Assembly: GCA_023386495.1 (NCBI GenBank)
Contig: JAEWJS010000044.1
Span: 1 to 59,690, forward strand
Origin: Bacillota bacterium
GTDB taxonomy: Bacteria; Bacillota; Bacilli; Paenibacillales; Paenibacillaceae
Direction: 5' to 3'
DNA length: 59,690 bases
The notes under the pieces are model-generated. The model made no database searches. It worked only from the letters and a program-made list of their open reading frames with translations, and was not told where the DNA came from. The position numbers were made by a program, and so were the translations under genes. This document shows, one piece after another, positions 1 through 7,870 of this stretch (position 1 is its first letter; each line of letters opens with the position of its first letter).

Positions 1-528
1 GCTCAGCGCCTGATGAAGCGCGCCTACCGTCGCGCCCGTGATCGGCAGCCCGCGCCTCAGCGCCGTTGCGGCCGCCTGCGTCCAAGCCTCCTCGGAGACG
101 CCCTCCGGCTTCGCAGCCAGCGCCTGCTGCAGCGCCTGCCCCGTCTCCTTCGTCACCGGGAACCCGTCGCGCTTCAGATCGCGCGCGAGCTCCAACGCCC
201 ATCTCTTATCCGGCAGCCCCAGCAGCCGGGCCAGATCCTTCAATGTCTCTTCCGGCAGTGCCATCGCCGGCGTCTCCAGCGGCTTCAAGACGACTGCGCC
301 CTTCGCCGAATCCGGCTGCACCTGCAGCATCGTCGACTGCCCCGGCGCGAGCGGCGTCTCCAGCTTGGCCCGCACCTGCACGCCGTTAATCTGGACGAGA
401 CCCTCCTGCTCGTCCAGCATCTGCAGCAGCACGCCGCGCACGATCTGCCCGACCTTCAGCTCCAGCGCCTTCGCTTGATCGGCCTGCGGCTCTCCCATCA
501 ACCCTCGCATCAGCTGCCCGATGTTCAT
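1..528 (-). CDS. YlqG-like protein, 3' end cut off by window edge
   Basis: The frame is open from an ATG at 528 to base 1 (176 codons, no stop), so the gene continues leftwards. A short AGCGGGG ribosome-binding-like stretch precedes the ATG. The visible part begins MNIGQLMRGLMG and has a beta-rich segment (residues about 25-60, GVLLQMLDEQEGLVQINGVQ) followed by helical, Leu/Ala/Glu-rich sequence. In Bacillus subtilis the gene after rnhB is ylqG, a poorly characterised protein related to flagellar hook-length control-like sequences, followed by ylqH. Position and general character fit, so I infer a YlqG homologue. No catalytic motif is visible and its function is unknown. A terminator-like hairpin separates it from rnhB. 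Confidence 0.6.
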   Translation of the reverse strand, partial: MNIGQLMRGLMGEPQADQAKALELKVGQIVRGVLLQMLDEQEGLVQINGVQVRAKLETPLAPGQSTMLQVQPDSAKGAVVLKPLETPAMALPEETLKDLARLLGLPDKRWALELARDLKRDGFPVTKETGQALQQALAAKPEGVSEEAWTQAAATALRRGLPITGATVGALHQALS

Positions 529-624
529 TCGTCATCCCCGCTTTCAGGACAGCAGCGCAATGTATGCCGCCGTCCGCTTCCTTCATACCCTGTATATCGG
601 CATGCGGCGCCCCCGACTAAAGCC

Positions 625-677
625 AAAAGCCGCCCGTCAACGCGGAACTTTCGTCCCTGCGCCGACCGGCGGCTTTT
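625..677 (-). terminator. Hairpin terminator downstream of rnhB
   Basis: A 10-bp inverted repeat (AAAAGCCGCC at 625-634 and GGCGGCTTTT at 668-677) encloses a GC-rich loop that can fold further. On the minus strand it is followed by TTTTGGCTTT. It lies between the rnhB stop and the ylqG-like start. Confidence 0.6.
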
Positions 678-726
678 ACAAATACTCGGTTGTCAGCATC
701 GAACGCATCATGATCACGACCGAGCA

Positions 727-1401
727 CTAGAACAACGTCTGCTGTTCCGCTTCCGCGAGCAGCTTCCCGAGAAAGCTTCTGCGGTGCATCGGGCTCGGCC
801 CGAAAACCGCGAGATTGTCCCGGTGCAGCTTCGTTGCGTAGCCCTTATGAATCGCGATGCCGTACTCCGGATAGAGCCGCTCCCATTCGCCTGCGCATAG
901 CCGATCCCGCGTCACCTTCGCCACGATCGAGGCGGCCGCGATCGATTGGCTGCGCGCATCGCCGTGGATTACCGCCAGCTGCGGCAGTTCGACCGCGATC
1001 TGCTCCGCATCCACCAACAGATAGTCCGGAACGACAGACAGCCCCTCGACCGCAAGGCGCATCGCGAGACGGGACGCTTGCTTGATGTTGATGCGGTCAA
1101 TCTCCGCGGCATCTACGCGCGCGACAGACCAAGCGACGGCTTCGGCCACGATCCGCTCGTAGCAGGCATCGCGCTTCTTCTCGGATAGCTTCTTGGAATC
1201 GTTGACGCCTTCGATCACGAGACCTGGCGGCAGGATGACCGCCGCTGCCACGACATCGCCGAACAAGCAGCCTCTTCCCACCTCATCGACGCCCGCTATC
1301 GCTTGAATGCCCTGCTCCCACAGCGGCTTTTCGTACGCCAGCAGATCGATAGTCTCTTCCGGCGCTGCCGATGCGGCAGCATCCGTCTTCCGCTTCCCCA
1401 C
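727..1401 (-). CDS. rnhB: Ribonuclease HII
   Basis: RNase HII cleaves the RNA strand of RNA/DNA hybrids and nicks 5' of single ribonucleotides misincorporated in DNA, starting ribonucleotide excision repair in the cytoplasm. The 224-residue protein has the type 2 signature DEVGRG with acidic residues D39 and E40, a further acidic site in LLVDAEQ, and the conserved block SIAAASIVAKVTRDR. The residues after DEVGRG read CLFGDV rather than the common PLAGPV, a local divergence. The start is GTG, preceded by AAAGGTG at good spacing. It sits 47 bases after rbgA, as in Bacillales, and is followed by a terminator hairpin. Confidence 0.95.
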   Translation of the reverse strand: MGKRKTDAAASAAPEETIDLLAYEKPLWEQGIQAIAGVDEVGRGCLFGDVVAAAVILPPGLVIEGVNDSKKLSEKKRDACYERIVAEAVAWSVARVDAAEIDRINIKQASRLAMRLAVEGLSVVPDYLLVDAEQIAVELPQLAVIHGDARSQSIAAASIVAKVTRDRLCAGEWERLYPEYGIAIHKGYATKLHRDNLAVFGPSPMHRRSFLGKLLAEAEQQTLF

Positions 1402-1448
1402 AATACCCGCACCTTTCTCTCAAGCCATGCGGCCTTCCCTATCCACGA

Positions 1449-2357
1449 TCAATCCGACTCGCTCCCGCCGTCTGCTGTCCGAACCTCTCCCGGCTCCTCC
1501 AGCGTCAGACGGCCCAGCTTGCCGGCACGCAGCTCACGCAAAATAATGCCCGACGTTTTCTCCAGATCCACACGCCCGCCGCTTACCAGGCAACCGCGTT
1601 TTTTCCCAATGGCCTCCATCACGGCTACGACCTCGTCCGCATTGTCCAAGTCGAGCGGCGCATCACCCTCGAGACCGAACCGCTCCTGCAGCGTATCCCA
1701 ATAGCGGGCCGCGATGGCCTTCACCGCGAAGAACGCGATGTCTTCGATGTTCAGAATTTCTTCCTTGATCGCGCCGGTCGTCGCCAATCGATAACCGACG
1801 AGCTGGTCCTCGAACTTCGGCCACAGAATGCCCGGCGTATCGAGCAGCTCCATCTCGCCGCCGGCTACCTTGATCCATTGCTGGCCTTTGGTCACGCCGG
1901 GGCGATCGCCGGTTGCCGCAATGTTGCGTCCCGCCAGCCTGTTGATCAGCGTCGACTTGCCGACATTCGGAATGCCGACGATCAGCGCTCTCACAGCACG
2001 CGGATTGATGACGCCTTTGTCCGCCATGCGATCCCATTTAGCCTGTACCAGCACCTTCGCCTTTACCGGAATCTCGCCGACGCGCGTGCCGGTATTCGCA
2101 TCGATCGCCGCGCATGCATGCCCCTCCGCAGCGAAGTAAGCCATCCAGCGCTCCGTTGCCCGCGGGTCTGCCAGGTCGGCCTTGTTCAGCACGATGAGGC
2201 GCGGCTTATCTTGAAGAATCTCATCGATCATCGGATTGCGGCTCGATTCCGGAATCCGGGCATCCAGCAGCTCGATCGCGACGTCGATCAGCTTCAGCTT
2301 CTCTTGAATCTGTCTTCTTGCACGGGTCATATGACCCGGGAACCATTGAATCGTCAT
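1449..2357 (-). CDS. rbgA: Ribosome biogenesis GTPase RbgA (YlqF)
   Basis: RbgA is a circularly permuted GTPase needed for late assembly of the 50S ribosomal subunit in Bacillales. The 302-residue protein begins MTIQWFPGHMTRARR, the typical N-terminus. The permuted motif order is visible: G4 NKAD (residues 58-61) comes before G1 GIPNVGKST and G3 DTPG. The C-terminal part is helical and fits the RNA-binding ANTAR-like domain. It lies between lepB (13-base gap) and rnhB, the usual order. An AAGAAAGGA ribosome binding site supports the ATG start. Confidence 0.96.
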   Translation of the reverse strand: MTIQWFPGHMTRARRQIQEKLKLIDVAIELLDARIPESSRNPMIDEILQDKPRLIVLNKADLADPRATERWMAYFAAEGHACAAIDANTGTRVGEIPVKAKVLVQAKWDRMADKGVINPRAVRALIVGIPNVGKSTLINRLAGRNIAATGDRPGVTKGQQWIKVAGGEMELLDTPGILWPKFEDQLVGYRLATTGAIKEEILNIEDIAFFAVKAIAARYWDTLQERFGLEGDAPLDLDNADEVVAVMEAIGKKRGCLVSGGRVDLEKTSGIILRELRAGKLGRLTLEEPGEVRTADGGSESD

Positions 2358-2370
2358 GGATAATCCTTTC

Positions 2371-3069
2371 TTATTCAGCCGGTGCTTCTGCAGGTGCGCG
2401 ATGCTTCACGAGACTGATCTCTTGGATCGGCCAGAAAATAACGTCAGCCCTGCCAATCACGCGATCATACGGCACGTAGCCGATCATGCGGCCATCCTTG
2501 CTGTTGCGGCGATTGTCGCCGAATGCAAGAATCATCCCTTCCGGGACAGTCTCTTCCGGCACGAGCGAATTCGGGAAGTTCTCCCCGAGGTTATAGAACT
2601 CCCCGCTGCTGCGAGCTTGCTCGATCGCTTCCTTAATATAAGGTTCCTCGAATCGCTCGCCGTTTATGTACAATTCGTCGCCCTCGAGCCTGATCTTGTC
2701 GCCCGGCACGCCGATGACACGCTTGATGAAGTCCCGGTCTTCCTCCGGAACGTAGAACACGACGACCTCGCCGCGCTTCGGCGCGCGAATATCGTACAGA
2801 ATTTTGTTGACGATCAGCCGTTCGCCCGTCTCGAAGTTCGGCTGCATGGACGGCCCATCTACGATAAAAGGCGCGAACAAAAACCAGCGGATGACGAATA
2901 CGAGCAGTCCTGCGATGGCAAGCGCCTTGATCCATTCGATAATCTCTTTGTACATCCGTCCGCCCGGCGGCTGCCCGCCCGTTTGCGGACTTCCCGCCTC
3001 CGTCTCGGACGACAGTGCAGCATCAGGCGTCTGCTGCTCGCCCGATTGATTCGTATCTTTCTGTTCCAT
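2371..3069 (-). CDS. lepB: Type I signal peptidase
   Basis: Membrane-bound serine protease that removes signal peptides from exported proteins. With the ATG at 3069, chosen because of an AAGGAGG ten bases upstream, the protein has 232 residues. A hydrophilic Gln/Gly-rich tail (about 1-38) precedes one transmembrane segment (about 46-64). The catalytic Ser is S74 in DGPSMQP and the general-base Lys is K116 in IKRVIGVPGD. Later boxes include FGDNRRNSKDGR. A single N-terminal anchor is typical of the SipS type in Gram-positive bacteria. It is placed between rplS and rbgA, with a terminator-like hairpin upstream. Confidence 0.96.
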   Translation of the reverse strand: MEQKDTNQSGEQQTPDAALSSETEAGSPQTGGQPPGGRMYKEIIEWIKALAIAGLLVFVIRWFLFAPFIVDGPSMQPNFETGERLIVNKILYDIRAPKRGEVVVFYVPEEDRDFIKRVIGVPGDKIRLEGDELYINGERFEEPYIKEAIEQARSSGEFYNLGENFPNSLVPEETVPEGMILAFGDNRRNSKDGRMIGYVPYDRVIGRADVIFWPIQEISLVKHRAPAEAPAE

Positions 3070-3120
3070 AGGCAGATGCCCTCCTTCCGAGCTCCGACTG
3101 CAACGCATCAATGTTTATTA

Positions 3121-3154
3121 AAAAGCGAAAAGGGACTTGTTTGCGCAAGCCCCT
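3121..3154 (-). terminator. Terminator after rplS
   Basis: On the minus strand AGGGGCTTG, a six-base loop and CAAGTCCCT form a hairpin followed by TTTTCGCTTTTT. It lies between the rplS stop and the lepB start and should end or attenuate the rplS transcript. Confidence 0.75.
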
Positions 3155-3168
3155 CCCAGGTCGGTACA

Positions 3169-3510
3169 TTAACGAATTTCTTTGATTCTAGCCGCTTTAC
3201 CGCGCAGATTACGAAGGTAGTACAGCTTCGCGCGACGAACTTTACCGCGGCGAGCCACTTCGATCTTGTCGATTTTCGGAGAATTCACCGGGAACGTTCT
3301 TTCCACGCCGACTCCATAGGAGATCTTGCGTACCGTAAACGTCTCGCTGATGCCGCCGCCGCGACGCTTAATCACGACGCCTTCGAACAATTGGATCCGC
3401 TCGCGGGATCCCTCGATAACCTTAACGTGCACCTTCAGCGTGTCGCCTGGGCGAAAGTTCGGAATATCGGTACGAAGGTTTTCTTGAGCAATCTTCTGTA
3501 AGAGATTCAT
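3169..3510 (-). CDS. rplS: 50S ribosomal protein L19
   Basis: L19 is a large-subunit protein at the interface with the 30S subunit. The ATG at 3510, with AAGGAGG nine bases upstream, gives 113 residues beginning MNLLQKIAQENLR. Diagnostic segments are FRPGDTLKVHVKV, EGVVIKRRGGGISETFTVRK and a basic C-terminus ending KAARIKEIR. The length matches the family. A 195-base gap to trmD upstream could hold a leader. Firmicutes often carry an L19 leader motif there, but I could not confirm its conserved bases by eye. Confidence 0.97.
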   Translation of the reverse strand: MNLLQKIAQENLRTDIPNFRPGDTLKVHVKVIEGSRERIQLFEGVVIKRRGGGISETFTVRKISYGVGVERTFPVNSPKIDKIEVARRGKVRRAKLYYLRNLRGKAARIKEIR

Positions 3511-3705
3511 AGTATGTTCCCTCCTTCCACAACAGGCGTTCATATAAGCTCTCCGGCTTCCCTTGGAAACCGTGTCCTGGCCGATAGCGGACCGCCCGAC
3601 TTTTACGAGGTTGCTCGCAACTCATGCGTACATGCACGTTTATGAACAACATTAGAAATTTTAGCATAACGGCTCGCGGAATACAACTCTTATTTCGGCG
3701 AATGC

Positions 3706-4476
3706 CTATTCCGAGTGGCTGCCACCGTCGGATGGCTGCTCCGCGGCTGCGCGGCGCTCAGCAAGCCACTTGCGTTCCTTAGCCGTTAGCTCGGCCGATT
3801 CCAGCAGCTCCGGCCTTCTCTCCAGCGTCCGCAGCAGCGACTGCTCGCGCCGCCAAGCCTCGATCCTCGCATGATGACCGGAGACGAGCACCTCGGGCAC
3901 GTCCCATCCACGGAACGAAGCAGGACGCGTATAGTGCGGGTATTCCAAGAGTCCCGTGCTGAATGAATCGGTCACGGCCGACGACTCGTTGCCGAGCGCG
4001 CCGGGCAAGAGGCGTACCACCGCATCGATCACGACCATCGCGGGGAGCTCGCCGCCCGTCAGCACGTAATCGCCGATCGACAGCTCGTCCGTCACGAGAT
4101 GCTCCCGAATCCGCTCGTCGTAGCCTTCATAGTGGCCGCAGACGAAGATCAGATGCTCCTCGGCCGCCAACTCCTCCGCCTTGCGCTGCGTGAACGGCTC
4201 GCCCTGCGGGCACATCAGCACGATGCGCGGTCGGCTCGCGAGGCCGGCGGTCAGATCTTCGACGGCCGCGAACAACGGCTCCGGCTTGAGCACCATGCCT
4301 CCCCCGCCGCCGAACGGATAATCGTCGACCGTATTATGCTTGTTGTTGGCATAATCGCGGAAATTCACGGAGGACAGCTTCGCGATCCCCTTCTCCTGCG
4401 CCTTGCCAAGAATGCTCGTTCCGAACACGCCGTCCATCATCTCGGGGAACAGCGTCAGCACATCGACACGCAGCAT
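3706..4476 (-). CDS. trmD: tRNA (guanine-N1)-methyltransferase
   Basis: TrmD methylates G37 of tRNAs reading C-starting codons, using S-adenosylmethionine, and prevents +1 frameshifting. The 256-residue protein begins MLRVDVLTLFPEM and carries the SPOUT trefoil-knot segment LSIGDYVLTGGELPAM. Other family blocks are PFGGGGGMVLKPEP, CGHYEGYDERI and YPHYTRPASFRGW. Its ATG lies three bases after the rimM stop and the ribosome binding site is inside the end of rimM, so the two are probably translationally coupled. Confidence 0.97.
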   Translation of the reverse strand: MLRVDVLTLFPEMMDGVFGTSILGKAQEKGIAKLSSVNFRDYANNKHNTVDDYPFGGGGGMVLKPEPLFAAVEDLTAGLASRPRIVLMCPQGEPFTQRKAEELAAEEHLIFVCGHYEGYDERIREHLVTDELSIGDYVLTGGELPAMVVIDAVVRLLPGALGNESSAVTDSFSTGLLEYPHYTRPASFRGWDVPEVLVSGHHARIEAWRREQSLLRTLERRPELLESAELTAKERKWLAERRAAAEQPSDGGSHSE

Positions 4477-4479
4477 CGC

Positions 4480-4992
4480 TTAGACCAATCCTTCCATGAG
4501 ATGCACGGTAACCGTCTTGTCCTGGACGTTCACGTCCAAGATCACCTCATCGATGACGGGCAGCAGCAGCTGCTTGCCGTTCGCGCGCTCCACGACCCAT
4601 ACATCGTTAGCGCCGGGACTTAGGATCTCGATGATCGAGCCCAGCTCCTCGCCTTCATCGGTTACCGCGCGGCAGCCGACGATGTCGCGATAATAGTACT
4701 CGCCTTCTTCCAGCTCCACCGAGTCGAACGCACGGACCGTCCAGCCCTTATAACGCTCCACGTCGTTGATGTTGTCGTAGCCCTTCAGCTTGAGGACATA
4801 CATCCCTTTCTGTTCGCGCGAGCTGACGATCTCCACTTCGAGAGATGCCGAGGAGCCCGGATCCAGCAGCGTCAAGCGGCTGCCGGGCGCAAACCGTACG
4901 TCGGGAAAGTCGGTAGACGGCAAAATCTTGACATCGCCCTTGATGCCGTGCGTGTTAACCAGTTTCCCGACCGTATACCATTGATCGGCCAT
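4480..4992 (-). CDS. rimM: 16S rRNA processing protein RimM
   Basis: RimM binds S19 and helps mature the 30S head. The 170-residue protein starts MADQWYTVGKLVNTHGIKGDVKI, with the typical G-x-HGIKG motif, and has two beta-barrel halves: an N-terminal RimM domain (about 1-90) and a PRC-barrel domain (about 95-170, YYYRDIVGCRAV). AAGGAGG lies just upstream. It precedes trmD, as in nearly all bacteria. The small gene ylqD, found between khpA and rimM in B. subtilis, is absent here. Confidence 0.96.
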   Translation of the reverse strand: MADQWYTVGKLVNTHGIKGDVKILPSTDFPDVRFAPGSRLTLLDPGSSASLEVEIVSSREQKGMYVLKLKGYDNINDVERYKGWTVRAFDSVELEEGEYYYRDIVGCRAVTDEGEELGSIIEILSPGANDVWVVERANGKQLLLPVIDEVILDVNVQDKTVTVHLMEGLV

Positions 4993-5056
4993 GGGGGCCC
5001 TCCTTCCGTTGCCGAGAGGGCTGCTGCCCGTACCTACGGCCTCTATAGCATAGTAC

Positions 5057-5088
5057 GAAAAGGGGTTAGGACATTCATCCCAACCCCT
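5057..5088 (-). terminator. Hairpin between khpA and rimM
   Basis: On the minus strand AGGGGTTGGGA pairs with TCCTAACCCCT and is followed by TTTTCG. The T run is short, so this may be a weak terminator or an attenuator within the rpsP-khpA-rimM-trmD operon. Confidence 0.5.
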
Positions 5089-5111
5089 GTCCGCGCACGG
5101 CTGACGCCGTG

Positions 5112-5342
5112 TTACGATACGATATCCACGATGATGCGGCGTTTGTCCTTCACGGCCGCAGAAGAAACGACGGTTCGAAGCGCTTTGGCAATGCGTCCCT
5201 GCTTGCCGATCACTTTCCCGATATCCTCGGGATGGACCGACAACGAGTACACCGTACCGCGCGATTCTTCCCGGATTTCGACGCGGACCTCGTCCGGATA
5301 ATCCACTAAAGCCCTAGCGATGACAAGAATCAATTCTTTCAT
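5112..5342 (-). CDS. khpA: KH-domain RNA-binding protein KhpA (YlqC)
   Basis: Small single-KH-domain RNA-binding protein. In Firmicutes KhpA forms a complex with KhpB (Jag) and influences cell elongation and division through RNA binding. The 76-residue protein shows the GXXG-containing loop in VIGKQGRIAKALRT and a hydrophobic N-terminus MKELILVIARALVDYP. GGAGGG precedes the ATG. It lies 25 bases after rpsP, the conserved position. Ribosome maturation and RNA chaperone roles are known for the family; nothing here narrows the target. Confidence 0.94.
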   Translation of the reverse strand: MKELILVIARALVDYPDEVRVEIREESRGTVYSLSVHPEDIGKVIGKQGRIAKALRTVVSSAAVKDKRRIIVDIVS

Positions 5343-5367
5343 AGTCAGGCCCTCCGCAGCTAAGCAA

Positions 5368-5640
5368 TTATTTGCCTTGCTTCAGCTCATGGAACTTAGT
5401 CAATACGCCGGCTTTGCTGAGCAGGTTGCGAACGGTATCGGAAGCTTGCGCTCCGGTTTGCAGCCATTTCAACGCTTTCTCTTCATCGATGTTCACTTGA
5501 GCCGGTTGTGCAACCGGGTTATAAGTGCCGATTTCTTCGATGAAACGACCGTCGCGAGGCGAACGGGAATCGGATACGACGACGCGGTAGAAAGGCGCTT
5601 TGTGTGCACCCATACGCTTAAGACGAATTCTTACTGCCAT
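5368..5640 (-). CDS. rpsP: 30S ribosomal protein S16
   Basis: S16 is an early-binding 30S assembly protein. The 90-residue protein begins MAVRIRLKRMGAHKAPFYRVVV, the family signature, followed by DSRSPRDGRFIEEIGTYNP. AAAGGAGGTG precedes the ATG with ideal spacing. It heads the rpsP-khpA-rimM-trmD run and follows ffh across a 324-base repeat-bearing gap. Confidence 0.98.
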   Translation of the reverse strand: MAVRIRLKRMGAHKAPFYRVVVSDSRSPRDGRFIEEIGTYNPVAQPAQVNIDEEKALKWLQTGAQASDTVRNLLSKAGVLTKFHELKQGK

Positions 5641-5964
5641 GATGATTCACCTCCTTTAATATAGTGGAAAAGCATTTAGCGTCTATTTCGATTCGTTCGG
5701 TGCCGGACCTACTGTAATAACGTCATTTTCTACAACTATTTTCGCTAGAACACGCCGTCTCGGTAAATTAGAGGCATTTCATACCACTATTCGGGACTGA
5801 TTTTGCTCAATCGCCCAATCTCCCGCTAATAGTTGTATGTTTTACCGCTATTCAACTAGAAGCTCGAGTTGCTGCGAAAATAGATGTACGATTTGACGCT
5901 ATTGCATAGAGAATCGGCCATTCACCACGAGTGGTGCCCATACACTTAAGCATTGACTTGCGAC
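5641..5964. other. Intergenic gap ffh-rpsP, AT-rich
   Basis: A 324-base gap with no convincing gene, markedly more AT-rich than its surroundings. It contains a cluster of short imperfect repeats (see the repeat entry at 5725-5910). A promoter for rpsP would be expected here, but I could not single out a strong one. Confidence 0.6.
5725..5910. repeat. Cluster of AATAG-TGTA imperfect repeats
   Basis: Two direct copies of a unit of about 24 bases (core AATAG, T or A, TGTA, ending CGCTATT) start at 5828 and 5879, a 51-base period. Two related copies lie in the opposite orientation at about 5735-5755 and 5780-5797; their reverse complements read GCGAAAATAGTTGTAG and TCCCGAATAGTGGTAT. The mixed orientation allows stem-loops. 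Composition differs from the flanking genes, which suggests a dispersed intergenic repeat family. Confidence 0.6.
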
Positions 5965-7365
5965 TTAGCCGAACGGGAACTTCATACCGCCTTTGCCGCC
6001 CTTGCCCATCAAGCCTTTGAGTCCCTTCATGCCGCCCTTCGGGCCTTTGGGACCCTTGGGCCCCATCATCGACGAGAATTGCTTCATCATCTTCCGCATA
6101 TCGTCGAATTGCTTGATTAAGCGATTCACTTCGGCGACCGAAGTACCGCTGCCTGCGGCAACCCTCTTACGGCGGCTGTGGTTGAGCAGCTCCGGCTTGC
6201 GCTTCTCCTCGGTCGTCATCGACTTGACGATCGCTTCGACGCGTCCGATCTGCTTCTCGTCCACCTTCATGTCCTTGAGACCCTTGACCTTGTTCATGCC
6301 CGGCAGCATCTCCATGATCTGGTCGAGCGGGCCGAGGTTGCGGACCTGCGCCATCTGTTCCAGGAAATCCTCGAACGTGAATTCGGCCGTCCGCATCTTG
6401 CGTTCCATCTCGGCTGCCTTCTCCGCGTCGATGCCCGACTGCGCCTTCTCGATCAGGGACAGCATATCGCCCATGCCGAGAATCCGCGAAGCCATCCGAT
6501 CGGGATGGAACGGCTCGAGCGGCTCGATCTTCTCGCCCGTTGCGGCGAACTTGATCGGGCAGCCCGTGACGGCCTTGACCGACAAGGCCGCGCCGCCGCG
6601 CGTATCGCCGTCCAGCTTCGTCAGGACGACGCCCGTCAGCGACAATTGCTCGTTGAAGCTCTGCGCCACGTTAACCGCGTCTTGGCCGGTCATCGCGTCG
6701 ACGACGAGCAATACTTCATCCGGCTTCGCGACCGCATGGATCTGCTTCAGCTCATCCATCAGCGCTTCGTCGATGTGCAGACGGCCCGCCGTATCCAGAA
6801 TGACGTAGTCGTTGCCGTTATCCTTCGCATGCTGCAGCGCCTGGCGCGCGATCTCGACCGGGCTCGTCTTATCGCCCAGCGAGAATACCGGCACGCCGAT
6901 CTGCTCGCCGAGCACTTGCAACTGCTTAATCGCTGCCGGACGGTAGATGTCGCCCGCCACGAGCAGCGGCTTGTGGTTGTTCTTCTGCAGCATCTTCGCC
7001 AGCTTGCCGGACGACGTCGTCTTGCCCGCGCCTTGCAAACCCGCCATCATGATGACGGTCGGCGGCTTGTTCGCCTTGGCGAGCTTGCTCTGCGTGCCGC
7101 CCATCAGCTCGGTCAGTTCCTTATTGACGATGTCGATAATGACCATGCCCGGCGTGAAGCTCTTCATGACTTCCTGGCCGACCGCGCGCTCCTTCACCTT
7201 CGCGATGAAATCTTTCACGACCTTGAAGTTAACGTCGGCCTCCAGCAGCGCGAGCCTTACTTCGCGCATCGCTTCGTTCACGTCGTCCTCGGACACTTTG
7301 CCTTTGCCGCGCAGCTTGCCGAATACGTTCTGCAATCTGCTAGTCAAGCCTTCGAACGCAGCCAT
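5965..7365 (-). CDS. ffh: Signal recognition particle protein Ffh
   Basis: Ffh is the SRP54 GTPase that, with 4.5S/scRNA, binds hydrophobic signal sequences on the ribosome and delivers them to FtsY. The 466-residue protein has an N domain (about 1-90), a G domain with P-loop GLQGAGKTT (about 108), G3 DTAGRLH and G4 TKLDGD, and a methionine-rich M domain. The M domain contains the RNA-binding segment RVAAGSGTSVAEVNRLIKQF. The extreme C-terminus is a Gly/Lys/Pro/Met repeat tail. AGGAGGTG precedes the ATG. It is 19 bases downstream of ylxM. Confidence 0.98.
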   Translation of the reverse strand: MAAFEGLTSRLQNVFGKLRGKGKVSEDDVNEAMREVRLALLEADVNFKVVKDFIAKVKERAVGQEVMKSFTPGMVIIDIVNKELTELMGGTQSKLAKANKPPTVIMMAGLQGAGKTTSSGKLAKMLQKNNHKPLLVAGDIYRPAAIKQLQVLGEQIGVPVFSLGDKTSPVEIARQALQHAKDNGNDYVILDTAGRLHIDEALMDELKQIHAVAKPDEVLLVVDAMTGQDAVNVAQSFNEQLSLTGVVLTKLDGDTRGGAALSVKAVTGCPIKFAATGEKIEPLEPFHPDRMASRILGMGDMLSLIEKAQSGIDAEKAAEMERKMRTAEFTFEDFLEQMAQVRNLGPLDQIMEMLPGMNKVKGLKDMKVDEKQIGRVEAIVKSMTTEEKRKPELLNHSRRKRVAAGSGTSVAEVNRLIKQFDDMRKMMKQFSSMMGPKGPKGPKGGMKGLKGLMGKGGKGGMKFPFG

Positions 7366-7384
7366 GCACGCTCACCTCCTGCCG

Positions 7385-7753
7385 TTATTCCCGTTCTATC
7401 GATTGCCTTAATCGCCCTGCAACCTCGCGCACATGTGCTGCTGCGGTATCCGTTCCTAACGCTGCCGCCGCCCCATCGAGCGAGTCCAGCAAACTTCGCT
7501 GCTCCTCGTGGCGCGCCAGCAGCTGGAGCTTCGTCTCGTACGTCTCGAGCACCTGCTCCGCACGCTTGATATGCTCGTATACGGCCTGGCGGCTAATATC
7601 GAACTCCGCAGCGATTTCGCCGAGCGAGTAATCGTCATGATGATAATATTGAAGGAACGTCCGCTGCTTATCGGTTAAGAGCGGCTCGTAAAAGTCGTAT
7701 AGACTGTTGATTCGGGTTGTCTTCTCGAGGGCACCGGGTTCGCTCATCGCCAC
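7385..7753 (-). CDS. ylxM: YlxM, SRP-associated helix-turn-helix protein
   Basis: YlxM/p13 is a small sigma-70 region 4-like protein encoded next to ffh in Firmicutes and implicated in SRP function. The 122-residue protein contains DKQRTFLQYYHHDDYSLGEI and the recognition helix FDISRQAVYEHIKRAE. The start could be GTG at 7753 (GGAAGGAG nine bases upstream) or the in-frame ATG six bases later; spacing favours GTG. It is the first gene behind the promoter at 7813-7841 and is probably cotranscribed with ffh. Confidence 0.93.
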   Translation of the reverse strand: MAMSEPGALEKTTRINSLYDFYEPLLTDKQRTFLQYYHHDDYSLGEIAAEFDISRQAVYEHIKRAEQVLETYETKLQLLARHEEQRSLLDSLDGAAAALGTDTAAAHVREVAGRLRQSIERE

Positions 7754-7812
7754 CGCAAGCCACTCCTTCCGTCTGTAAAGGCATATTCCTTTACACCTTA
7801 TCGACGTCCTCT

Positions 7813-7841
7813 ATCATAGCCTACCCCGCTGGAGGTGTCAA
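7813..7841 (-). promoter_or_regulatory. Sigma-A type promoter of ylxM-ffh
   Basis: On the minus strand a perfect -35 TTGACA (7836-7841), a 17-base spacer and -10 TATGAT (7813-7818) lie about 60 bases upstream of ylxM, between ylxM and ftsY. ylxM-ffh therefore has its own promoter, separate from rnc-smc-ftsY. Confidence 0.85.
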
Positions 7842-7870
7842 GTTGTTTTCCTTGTCAGCCCCAGACTACG

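Noticed and set aside
3511..3705. L19 leader RNA upstream of rplS
   Set aside because: The position and length would fit, but I could not identify the conserved leader bases by eye, so it is not called.
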